DNA from: Pseudisothecium myosuroides | Taxonomy: Eukaryota; Streptophyta; Bryopsida; Hypnales; Lembophyllaceae | Reading direction: 5' to 3' | Length of the DNA stretch: 64,000 bases | Assembly: GCA_951799445.1 (NCBI GenBank) | Contig: OX637287.1 | Location: 8,866,001-8,930,000, forward strand | The notes under the pieces: generated by a model | Database searches by the model: none | What the model saw: only the letters and a program-made list of their open reading frames with translations | What the model was told of the DNA's origin: nothing | In this document: positions 11,208 to 22,510 of the stretch, one piece after another | Numbering within the stretch: position 1 is the first letter of the stretch | How the letters are laid out: each line of letters begins with the position of its first letter | Made by a program: the position numbers and the translations under genes

Positions 11208-12145
11208 TTAACCCCTAAAGGACCGGCATGCATTTTTTGGCCGTATAGAAATTTTGGGCAGGTCCGTGTGACTAGAGATTTTCATATTTTAAGCTGAAAT
11301 TTTAATGGAAGGTGGGCGCGAGGAATATCTTTCATATGCACTAAATTTCAGGACATTTGGAAATAGGAGTCAAAAGTTATGGCCAAATATGTTACTTTTT
11401 TCGTAACTGGGCAATCCGGGCAGCAAGAAAAATTTGGCAAAAATTTGATTTTTTTTTTTTAATATTTTTTTTCTTGTAGATTATATTTTTTTTCTATCTA
11501 AAAAGCTTTGATTCATTTCATTTGGATTTGTTATGAAAAAGTTATGGACATTCTTGTTTTTCGGGCAGTTAGAGCATCTTCTTGAAAAAAATAACTTGTA
11601 GGATTCATTTCTAAATGCTATTTTTGCAATTTTTCAAAAAATAAAAATTCTCATGGTTTAGTTTACTTGCTAGAACAATCTCACCATTGGGATTAGTGAA
11701 TTTTAATTCCATCTAAAATATATTAATGTTTTAGATTTTCCTTCCGTCTCATACCTACTTCTACTTAATAAATTTTTTAGGAATGATAATTAAGTTTTTT
11801 TGAATATATTTTTTTTCCCTAGACTCTCAACTCAATTCTCCACTATAAAGATTTGAAGCACAAAACTTTGTAGTGCAAAAATTTTAAGTGAAAAATGTTT
11901 AAAGTCAAAAATCTAGTCCCGCAATGTGTTGAAATACTTGTTTTTTCCACTTTAAACGCAGATATCTTGCAATCTGAGCGGTCAAAAATTCTGAAATTTT
12001 TTCCACACATTCTCATACTAGTTAGGTGTAAGATCCTATGGTTAGATGTGGAAAAAAAAATTTCATTTTTTTTACTCCTTGCTATAGAAATGGCAATTTT
12101 GATGGTTTTTTGGCAGCAAAAAAGCCTTGGGCCTTTAGGGGTTAA
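11208..12145 (-). mobile_element. TTAA-flanked non-autonomous element, family T1 (piggyBac-like ends)
   Basis: A 938-bp element is bounded by TTAA on both sides. The left end is TTAACCCCTAAAGGACCG and the right end mirrors it with GGGCCTTTAGGGGTTAA. The body matches the copies at 37983-38880 and 42606-43540, in inverted orientation relative to them. Shared blocks include the segment around 'ttaggtgtaag' and one around 'gatatcttgcaatctg'. No open frame of transposase size exists. TTAA targets and CCC-starting ends are the hallmark of piggyBac transposons. Confidence 0.8.
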
Positions 12146-12570
12146 GGGGTTAAGGCCTCATCCTTTATAGTCCAAATGTGCATGAAGTGAAGATGGACAA
12201 TTTTATCTAACATCCTATTGAATGCATGTAAAGTACATACATGTACTCGATCTAAAGGAATCGTTAGAATAGGTCTCCACCATCCATGAGTTTTTGCTCT
12301 AAGTAGCAGTTTTCTTGGCACGTTATTAAAAAACAATTCGTCTGACTACTAGCATTTCCTATTATTCATGGTAGCCACTGCTTGAGATTCCAATCCAATG
12401 ATTATATTTGATTTGTTCTTGGTTGCAAAATATACAACTGTGAAGACTATTTACTCCCATCTTCAAGCCATATATGCACTTTATTGTTTTCATGTTTGCA
12501 ATGAGGGGCAATAGAAAATGATCCAATTCCAAGCACAATTAACAATTGACCATTGCCTTGTATCTGTATT

Positions 12571-13260
12571 AGTATTGCAAGAAACACCTGAACTATTTTC
12601 TGTCACATGTCTCTAGCTAATCTGTTTTTTGGCCATAACTTTCGCATTTTAGCTCCAAATGACTCAACATTTTATTTTTTTAAACATACGGCCTGCAAGG
12701 ATTGTAGCTAAGATAAATCCTAAACAACCATGGCAAACCATGGACCTTATCTCTATCAGAAACAAGTGGAGGAACAAACCTCCTTTCCATGCAAACAAAG
12801 CTAGCATGGCATGGGAAGCCTCCAAGTGAGCAATGTCAGCATGGAGAGTTGAACCAAGAACCTCATAGATTCCATCAAAGATTCTTATTACTTGGCCGTC
12901 ACGCTGGATAGTTTTAGACCAGTTTTAGTCATTTTGGACCTCAAATGACTCAACATTTGTAGGCAAGGTACTCATGATTATTATACAACTTCTTTAATTT
13001 TTTGAATTTAAAAAAAAATGTTTTATTATCCCCGCAATACTTGCCAATTTTGGAATTTTTTAAACAAAGTGGGGTGATTGCAAAAAACATTTGTTATTTG
13101 CTTGCGTTTTGAATTTTGAATGCTATAACTTTTAAATTATAAACCCAATGCCAAAACCAAAAAAACTATTTTTAAATTTCTTGATTGTAATTGTATTTTT
13201 TATTTATTTCTATTTCTAAAAATCATTTTATATTTAGAGGTCAATTTTGTTAATTTGTCA
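12571..13260 (+). repeat. Left end and body of a family T3 inverted-repeat element (right end not found)
   Basis: The start 'ttgcaagaaacacctgaac' and the following block 'ttttttggccataactttcgc' match, in reverse, the right end of the element at 53655-54382. The body has decayed and no right terminal repeat was found. The end coordinate is approximate. Confidence 0.45.
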
Positions 13261-15860
13261 CAATTTGATGTTTAGGGATTTTAATACTATTGAGTAGTTT
13301 AAATTAATGATTTTCACTAGAAATTTCGTGGTATATTTCTATAGTAGATACAAATTTTCCTACCAAAGGACATCTAAATATACATTATTTTACATCCTCC
13401 ATATTTGTGCAAGTAGGCCTCCCCTGTATGCGCATTTCTAAACATATTAGAGATGGTTTTGACCTAATTTTTTTTAGTCAAATCTCATTACCAAAAATTC
13501 TTTTCAAACAGCCAATTTTTGTTTTTGTTGAAAATTATTTTTCCTATTTTATACAAATAAAAAAGCCAAAATGTGTATTTTCTTTGCCAAATTCTCAGAC
13601 ATAGAATTCTAGTCGTAATGTAAACTTGTTTAGCTTGGCCTCCTTTCAAAGCCAAAATGTGCACATCTATCCTTTCTGCAAGTTTAACGGGGGTCTAGTC
13701 CATGAGAGCGCCATTGACAAAAATATGTTCATCCCTATAAATCCATATGGTGTTTTGAGAAGCTTAGACAATCTCATATCTCGACCTTTCAAAAATTGCC
13801 TTCACTCATACTATGTCAGATTTGAATCTCTTAGTTTTCTGTTGTGCTCTTCTTTCAAAGTTTCTATCTCAATATAATAATTAATTTCAAATTGAAAACA
13901 TTCTTTAGATCTACAGTCTCTCATATTCTTCAATTCAACATGCTAATCAAGGTTGATACAATGCTTTCATGCTATTGAATTCTTCTTGTAACTAGCTAAT
14001 TTCTTTTTAGAAATTCACTTCATAAAAGAAAAACTTTGTTTTTTGTTTGCAATTTTAGTCTTTCAATGGACTTTGAACTCCTGAGTTGTAGTAGCCTATC
14101 TTTATCATGTGCAATTTTAGATAGGAATCTTATTTATTCTTTTAGCATCTGAATCTCTCATTGGACCCCATTTAATTGAAATTGAACTATTGCATTAGCA
14201 GAGTACAAATTTTGAGCATAAGAAAAAATATACTCTTCCTATCATCCACAAATTTAAGAAGTTGGTTTACAAATTGAAATAATGGGCGCTTGCCATTTGT
14301 AAGGTTGTAAAAATAAATAGAGTTGTCAACCCATAAATCAATATTTGTCCTTCTCGCCTCTTATTTTTTTGCAAATTCAGCTTTAGGGACTTGCGCCTCC
14401 AATTGATGACCTCAAGAAATCAATGGTGCATATTTTGTGCAATAGTTGTAAATTTTTAGTAATCATTCTATGCCGTGCTATATAGTACCAGAAAGACAAA
14501 AAAAATAAAACAATGCTTTTGTGCAACAAGACAGTGTCAAAAAAGAAAATAGGCTATAGCTTCTAAAAACAGACAAAGTTTGAAAACAATGCAATGAATG
14601 ATGATTTATCTTGCAACAATGATGCAAAGCAAAAAATTACAAGCTACATGCCTACATGTATTTATCAATCATTGAGCATCACGATATCGTATTGCAAATT
14701 CATACATTTAATTTTAATGAATTTTAATTATAATAATAGAGAGAAAAAAATCATCTCAATATCTCATTGATGATTTTATTCAAGGTTGTTTTCCCAAATT
14801 TAGTGACAACACGACAAACAAACATTACACAAGGTCTAGTAGACTCCTTGTAACGTCCAATAAAGTCAATTTTAAGATTGACTTTCAAATAAGGTATCCT
14901 CCATTTATGATTTTGACATATTAAAGTCTCACTTTGGTAAAATGTTTTAATTTAATGAATACATATTACATTTAAAATTTAGGTTCATAATATAGTGAGA
15001 TTTTAAATTATCTCAACTAGTACTGATGACCTTATTAGACAACAGAAGGTGCTAAAATTCAACACGAGACACCTTGGATACGTGACATCAAATGTTCAAT
15101 ATGACATCAAAACCAAAACCGAAAAATGTGTCAAACAAGACAACTTTGATTTCCCTTAGAGTGGCTTCAAGATGATGTCTTATCACTGGCAATCTGGCAT
15201 GTGTGGATTATTATTTAGAAGAGTAAGCCATCTAAGAATTTCAGTAATACGAAGTACCTTTTCTTTGTTATAAAATTTCATTATTCTTATATTCAATTCC
15301 TATTTTCACTTTCTTGAGTTTTAGTATGTCCAACAAGAGGGGGATTTTTTGAGTCTCAAGATGTAAAGTCTCAACCAAAGTTTGATTTTGAATTATCTTT
15401 ATCACATTGCTAGATCAATTTCTTCAGTTGTTGGACCTTGCACTGCCACAAAAGTACCTACAAGAAGAAATTAGGCTTTCGCAACTGCCAAAGCAACTTC
15501 ACATGGAGCAACAATGGCACAAATTTTTTTAATGTGATGCTTAGACTTTGTTGATCTTGTTGCAGATGCTTGTGCAGATGAAATGTGTTGAACTCAACAG
15601 CAGAAAAGTGACATTTGAAGGATATTTGGAGGGTCTCAATGATGATCAATATTATTGTATGGTTAGGTGTATAAAAAGAAGTTGTAACCATTGTAGTCCA
15701 AAATTTGAATTTAGAAAATACTATTTTAGTTTTTCTAAGACATTTAGAGACAATTATCACTTAAATTTTCAATTAAATAGATTAATATTTAAAATTAGCT
15801 AATTAAATCTATAAAGAGCTAGAAATATATCATCAAAGGTAGAAATTAAATAATTAAATA
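13261..15860. other. AT-rich DNA without recognised gene
   Basis: No reading frame here looks like a protein. Composition is strongly AT-rich with many homopolymer runs. Confidence 0.5.
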
Positions 15861-15865
15861 AATTA

Positions 15866-15922
15866 AAAATAAAAATAATAATAATAATAACAATAATAAT
15901 AATAAATAAATAATAAAAAATG
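15866..15922 (+). repeat. AAT/ATA microsatellite
   Basis: An imperfect run of 'aat' and 'aaat' units, interrupted by single other bases. Confidence 0.7.
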
Positions 15923-15939
15923 AAAAGCCACATAATTCT

Positions 15940-17030
15940 TGGCGAAGGGTGGTGACTTTCCCAAGGGGAGGCTATAAAAAGGCCAAGAACTATTATTTTT
16001 TTGGCATTTGTTGCATGTCCCATTTGTAAGCCTTTGTATCTATATACATATAAATTTGTGCAATTTCTGAATTTATTTGTAAAAATTGTCTTATTAGGGT
16101 TTCTTTACTTGCATTTGTTCAAGCGCGGTTGTTGATTATCTGAGTGTTGCGAAAGTTTGAGTGCTGGTGCAAAGACTAATTGTTGTGTGGGAATGTGGAA
16201 TTGAGTGCTAGCAATCGAGAAAGATTGAGTGTAAGACAGTGATCTTTATTGTTTGAGATTGATTGATTCCGGAAGTGGAGGAAATGACTGAGGGTTTGAG
16301 AAGGTGTTTTTTGTGTGGTCTGGACTAAGAGATTGCCGATTGCAATGCAAAATATGTGGGATTTTGGAGCAAGAATTGGGTGTGGATTTGAGGACATGGT
16401 GGAGCTTTTCACACAAGTTGCAACACTGTAACATTCCAACATTGCTAGCACCTTTACTACAGATGTTTTCATTTTTACTGTTGGAAGCTACTATTGAGCG
16501 CTCAAAGTGCAATATTAAGCTACTGCTCATTTTTACTTGTTGCTCGCACATGGAGTCTCCTCTGTCTAGTGAACTTTGGTAATAGGAGTCGGAAGTCTTC
16601 GAAGCATGAACTCTCACAGTTAATATTTTTTCTGACAACTTGGTCAATTTGGGAGCTTTATGTATCATTAGGGTTTGATCTAATTTAGTAATTTGTGCCT
16701 TTGTGGAGGTCACAAGACCAGAGTTGAGAGGTAACTACAAATTTAGAGGAGATGATTCTTTTATGATAATCTGTATTGAAGTTTAAATTGCATCAATTGT
16801 TGGTGTCTTTGAAAAAGAGCTCAAGCTAGGATTTGACAATTTGATCTAGTCATAACAAGACCAGCTTGAAGTATCATTCACGAAATTTTGCTTGAGAAAT
16901 CTTTGTAAGGAATGAGCTTTCCAAGTAGTTGTAATTCTATTGTTTCCAGATGTACGTTCCACTTGCAGTATTGAAATAAAGCACAAAGCTCTCGTTCATT
17001 TTTGATCTTCTTGCATTGAATTGCACAATA
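15940..17030 (+). mobile_element. Possible LTR-like or promoter-bearing segment
   Basis: A strong TATA-box-like 'ctataaaaagg' lies at about 15971, and an 'aataaag' polyadenylation-like signal lies near 16976, about 1 kb downstream. No long open frame lies between them. Such an arrangement occurs in LTRs and in non-coding transcription units. A paired copy of the segment was not seen, so the call is tentative. Confidence 0.25.
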
Positions 17031-17140
17031 ATGATAGTAGTCTGTTTATATTGAATGTGATGAAATTTAGGAAAAATATGTGTAGTAGGAATTTGTCACT
17101 AGCAAAGTGTTGCTTGTTGTGGTTGGAGATTTGCTTGTTA

Positions 17141-17899
17141 GGGTAGTTGCAAGAAACACTTCACCTTTTTCCGTCAAAACTGCGTTTTTTGGCCATAGGA
17201 TTGGCAGTACTACGCAATACTACCAGTACTATGTGTTAGCAGCGCCCCGACAGATCTGAACCGTCGATCTTAGGCGCCTGCAGATCTAGACCGTCGATTT
17301 AGTATTATGTTGTACTATGCAGTACTACAGACTACTACGGAATACTACAGGAGCCACTGGGAGCAGAAAATAGCAGAAAAGGGGTCTATGGAGTTTTTCA
17401 TTTTTAGTAATTCAAAAAAAATTCAAAAAAATTCCATAAAAAAAGCCATTTTGGTAGACAAGATTGCACTCACATTACACCAAAAAATTCATGAAAGAAA
17501 ATTTTTCCCTCTTCGTAGCTTTTGCGCAAAGGAAGGTCACTTTGACCCCATGTGTGCAATCGACATGTTGCTATTTTCATAAAAACTCATCGTCAGCCCT
17601 TGTAATGTTAGTAGACCTCCAACATGTCCAATTTGTGGCTTCAAATTTGCATTTTTGGATCAAAAATAGGACTAAAACCCCCTAAAATGGCCAAGGTAGA
17701 TACCCAATCGGGGGCAGGTTAAAAATAGTAAAGTAATTTTTAAAAATTTGAAAAAATTACTCAAGGTCTGAAACTGTAGCATCTACCTTCATTCCAAATT
17801 TCATGCCAAATGGACAAACAATGCAAAAGTTATGAGCAAAAAGCCAATTTTTGAAGGCAAGGGGACAAGAAATAGGACAAGTGTTTCTTGCAATCACCC
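17141..17899 (+). mobile_element. Family T3 inverted-repeat element, near-complete
   Basis: The element is 759 bp with ends 'gggtagttgcaagaaacact' and, mirrored, 'gtgtttcttgcaatcaccc'. Internal blocks such as 'atggccaaggtagat.cccaatcggggg' recur at 22440 and 44555. Near the left end are two direct copies of a motif of the type 'agatctgaaccgtcgat' at about 17250 and 17281, and a cluster of 'agtactac' units. No transposase is encoded. The superfamily is not assignable from the ends and no clean target-site duplication was found. Confidence 0.65.
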
Positions 17900-18734
17900 G
17901 TCAGTTGTCACCAAGATTGTAAATTTTAATTTGATTAACGAACATCATGTCTGATTGCATATTTGAGTTCCAACTTTAGGCTTGCAGATATAAATTACTG
18001 GAAGTTGTTGGCTTCTTCCAAATTTCAGTTCTTAGTCTTTAAGGTTTTTGAATTCATTGAATCTGTCAAGATTTAGACTTACATGTAGTTATGGATACAT
18101 GATTTGGTGATGGGAAAATATTTTGTATGGTATATTATAGGAATTTTCATAATAACTTTAAAACTATGGTTATTGATGCAAAAAATCAGTGAGTGTGATT
18201 ATCTTTCAAAACTCTGGTTATTGTATTTTGCCTTATTTTGAGAATTTTTTTTCAAAATATTTGTATTCAGAAATTAATAGATGAGGTTAAATCCTGTTTG
18301 TACTGAGATTGAAATCCAGATTTGTTTTACAATCATCATATATGTTTGTCTGATAGTTTCATTTTATGAAGTATTGAATAAATTTAAGTTTTGAGGTTGT
18401 GAGTGCATGGAAAGCTTTAATTAGGTGGAGGATTTAAATTATAGTCTGTTGTTCAGTCCTTAGAATTCCTCTTCAAAGTGTAAGTTTTGGCGCAGCTGTA
18501 ATGACTAAGTATATTCTTTAAAACACTAACGTGTGCTAATTCAAATTTGCCTTGATATCTGATGTTATTAATGTAGATGTGAAGATTGGTGAGAATTTCA
18601 ATTCAATCTGCATATGAATCTAGATCAAATCAGAAACTAAAAAAATCAAGCCAATTCAAAGCTAGTTAAAAAATTTGAGATCTGAATCCCTGATACTATG
18701 TTGTGATCATTTTCAAGCACTATTTAAGTTTTTG
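17900..18734. other. AT-rich DNA without recognised gene
   Basis: No protein-like frame, repeat or structured element was recognised in this stretch. Confidence 0.5.
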
Positions 18735-21700
18735 GGTAACCTCCCAAACACTCCCTAATCTACTGCCTCTTGTATGCCCCCCACAAGCTTCTCTATTACA
18801 TCAAGTGTACAATTTCACAAACCATTATTACAATTTCACCCATTAAAATGATCGCATTTTCATTCTAAACATTCGGGAGTGGTTTGGAGTTATTAAAATA
18901 GATTAGGGAGTGATCACAATAAACTAGGGAATGTTGGGAGTTCACTAGAAAAATGAGGGAGTGCCTGGGAGTGATTACAATAAAGAAGGGAGTGCAGAGA
19001 AGTCCAAAATATGCACATTGACAAATACTTGGAAATTCCCAAACCTCAACATTCTATCATCCTAGAATTTGTGAAAATGCGTTTATTACGTTGGTTCGGT
19101 AAAAATTAAGCCATCCAAAGTTACCAGCGTTCACATATGCGAAACAAGTGGTGATTCTGAGGTGTCCAATGCAAGCGAAAGGTCTGTTGCTAGCATCGAT
19201 TCGAGATCCCAACTCTGATGGCAAATTTCATTAAAATGGTGGTATTCTATGTGTCCAAATTGATTTTTTTCCTAAATTTAGGCAATTAAAAATATTGGTA
19301 ACCAGCTGGGCTACTAGATCGGAAAAGATCCAGGCCCAATCCACTTTCCATTCTCCGCTCAGGGCTCCGAAAATAAGGTTATCCTACACCAAATGAGCCT
19401 CCAAGTGCAACTGCAAACCTATGACAGTAGTCGAGGGTTTGGACGAGGGACCTAGCTACGTTGCTCGTCCGCGCCAACAAGTCCGTTTTTGTATGGGTTG
19501 GTCAGACGAAGCGGATCTGAGGGGGTGGACTTCTCTACACTAGTAGAGGTCTTTGGGAGTGATCATAATAAATATGGGAAGGCTTGGGAGTTATCACAAT
19601 GAATTTGGGAGTACTCACAATAATTAAGGGAGTGCTTTGGAGTAATCACAATAGATTAGCAATAAATTAGGGAGTATTTGGTTGGTCGCCAAAAAATATA
19701 AGGAGTGCCTCAAAGTCATCACAATAAATAAAAGAGTGATGATAGAATGTTGAGGTTTGGGAATTTCCAAGTATTTTTCAATGTGCATTTTTTGAACTTC
19801 TTTGCACTAGTAGAGGCCCTTTCCATGTCTAAATTGGTAAAAAAATACGAGTATTTGGAATTTCAATACCTCATGGCATTTCAACACTTTTCATTTCGAC
19901 ACTTTTCATTTCGACACTTTTCATTGCAAGTTGCACTTGGAGGCCCATTTGGCGTCTAAATTGTTAAAAAAACATGAGTCGTCCAATACTTGGATGGTCA
20001 AAATTACAGCGACTATAAATCCTGCTCGTTGTTTGTTAAGAGTGCCCTGCTTGGCTATCCAAAGGTCCAGTACGTGTTAATTCCGCTGCACTAGTAGAGG
20101 CCCTTTCCATGTCTAAATTGGTGAAAAAACACGAGTAGTTGGAATTTCAATACCTCATGGTTTAGAGTAAAGATTTGTGACTCTAAATAGGAAAACTAGT
20201 GGCCACATTAGGGCCTTCCTTTGGGACCAAAGGCTATGTCAGTAGGTACCTCTAGTATATCTAACAAATACTCGTGTTTTTTCACCAATTTAGACATGGA
20301 AAGGGCCTCTGCTAGTGCAAGGAAGTCCAAAATATGCACATGGAAAAATAATTGCCAATGTGTAGTCAATTATTTCATATATTTCAAATTTTTGATCGTT
20401 TTAGGGTATAGGTATTGTTTGAGCCTTTTGTGATTGTAGTCAATTATTACGTGGTTCATATTGTTGGTCTGGGACCAACAATTAATGTTTTTTGACAACA
20501 CTTTATTGGCTTTGAGAGGACTGACTTACAGAGGTTCTACTGGAGCATCTTAGAGCATCTTAATACAAACTTAATGTATACTATGTGAGTTTTTGTGGAG
20601 TTTTTTTCAAGTTGGACAAACTATGATCAGGTACGTTTTTTTCAAAGTTTTGTAAATGAAGTACTTCTGAGTTTTGATACATACTTTGGGTATTTTTCAA
20701 TGTGCATATTTTGGACTTCTCTGCACTAGTAGAGGCCCTGTCCATGTCTAAATTGGTGAAAAAACACAAGTATTTGGAATTTTAATACCTTATGGCATTT
20801 TTGCAATTCAAAATGACCAAAGCACAATTATCGAAGTCTCCAACAATGACGCGGATTTCGAAAGAGGGGCCGAATTAGCTCCGGCCCTGGAATCCGGCCA
20901 AAGCGTAGTGCACAAAATTCTTGTCTAAATTTGTTCTTAATGGTCAATTTTATTAAAATGGACACATTTGCAAAACAAACAATTGTGCTTGTTTGGATCT
21001 TCTATATCAACTTCTCTCCTTTCCCGTGCCTTATTTTTTTCATATTTTGGACTTCCCTGCACTAGTAGAGGCCCTTCATTGAAAGTTGCACTTGTAGGCC
21101 TATTTGGATTAAATTTCTAATGGTTCTAGTTAGTTTTAAAACAATGTTGAAGAATACGAACCAGAATGCAAAGTAGATGAAGGGCGAGGTGATTGGAGCT
21201 TACAGAAAGGTGCTTTTAGGGTAAAAGCATGCCAAGAGGTCAACACTCCCAAGCACTCCCTAAATTTTTGATGAACTTCCAAACAATCCCCAATCTATTG
21301 TGATTATTTTCAATGTACATATTTTGGACTTCTTTGCACTAGAAGAGGCCCTTTTCATCTCTAAATTGGTGAAAAAACACAAGTATTTGGAATTTCAGCT
21401 AGTTATGACAATAAATAAGGGAGTGCTTGAGAGTTATGACAATAGATTTGGGAGTGTTTGTATAAGTATCTCTCTCTTCAATAGACAATAAAGCCTCAAC
21501 ATTTCATCATCATCCTACGCCAAATGGGCCTGCAGGAAGTGCCTAAGAGTGATCACAATAGATTAGGGAGTGTCTGGTTGTTCACCAAAAAAATGCGGGA
21601 AGCCTAGGAAAGATTACAATCAAATTAGAAAGTGGTTGGAGCATCTATTAATGTTGAGAAGTCCAAAATATCCTAACTTTTGGAGATTAGCTCCAATCGC

Positions 21701-22000
21701 CGAATGAATTGCGCCGTTGGCTCCAGATCACCGTGCTTAGTCCTAGTTCTCTCTACCCCTTGTCCCGAGGCTAAAAACCTCCGAAGGGGGTCTCCTAAGT
21801 GGCCACTAGTATCTCCATATGGTGTTCCAAAACCCTATTCTAAACCAAACCGTAAAGACAACTTAAGTATAGGTAGTGAGTGGTCTTCAATCATTAGCAA
21901 TGTTCATTTTTTAATGACTAATAGATTCATGACTTCTCTGCACTAGTAGAGGCACTAGTAAATCATGTTTTGACATTTCAAAATGTTTTTCCCTGACTCT
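18735..22000. repeat. Complex repeat island built from two short motifs
   Basis: Motif A is about 85 bp and runs from 'tttggacttc' through 'actagtagaggccctttcc' to a 'gtatttggaatttcaatacc' block. Copies or parts lie near 19533, 19790, 20090, 20270 (inverted), 20700, 21040, 21315 and 21930. Motif B is a roughly 30-bp unit of the type 'gggagtg.ttgggagtgatcacaataaa' in runs at 18880-19000, 19550-19740, 21400-21480 and 21540-21630, and inverted at 18735-18765 and 21245-21300. No coding sequence was recognised. Confidence 0.7.
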
Positions 22001-22211
22001 CAACTCAAATGTTCAGTTATGTACGCCATGGCTGCCGTATGTTTGTCTGATACAGGAAATACTGTAGTGAAGGTGAAGGTAGAGGGTTTAGGGTTTAGGA
22101 TATCCTATTTTCTTCTTCCTCAACCCATGACAAACTTTTTTCAACAACTAAGTGGGGTTAGAACTACATTTGATAGATTTGTGTATACTCAATTTCTATG
22201 TTATTCTATAA

Positions 22212-22397
22212 TTAGAATGTAGTAGACATTGAAAATACCCTCAAAGTTCTGAGTTGATCATCGGCCCCCATTTTGAACAAGGTCCCCATAATCAATGAAT
22301 AAGGAGCCACCTTCTGTTGGAAGACACTCTTCTCCTCTCGATTCAGTCCTTCCGGATATTGTTGTTCTGTTTCGGGATACCTAACAAGTTCAATCAA
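22212..22397 (-). pseudogene. Ty3/gypsy retrotransposon polyprotein fragment
   Basis: A 61-codon frame on the minus strand contains KVAPYSLIMGTLFKMGADDQ. This resembles the stretch just before the integrase zinc finger of plant Ty3/gypsy polyproteins, where a 'KVAPYxLxxGxLxKxGxDxxLRRC'-like sequence is typical. The frame ends before the expected LRRC and no other domain of the element was found nearby. It is a short relic. Confidence 0.55.
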
Positions 22398-22424
22398 TTA
22401 GATTCAAGTTGCTCAAACTAAAAA

Positions 22425-22510
22425 ATAGTACTAAATCCCCAAAATGGCCAAGGTAGACATCCAATCGGGGGCAGGTTAAAAATAGTAAACTAATTTTTTT
22501 TTAAATTTAA
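22425..22510 (+). repeat. Internal fragment of a family T3 element
   Basis: The block containing 'atggccaaggtagacatcc' and 'aatcgggggcaggttaaaa' matches the interior of the T3 copies at 17690 and 44565. Neither terminal repeat is present. Confidence 0.55.
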
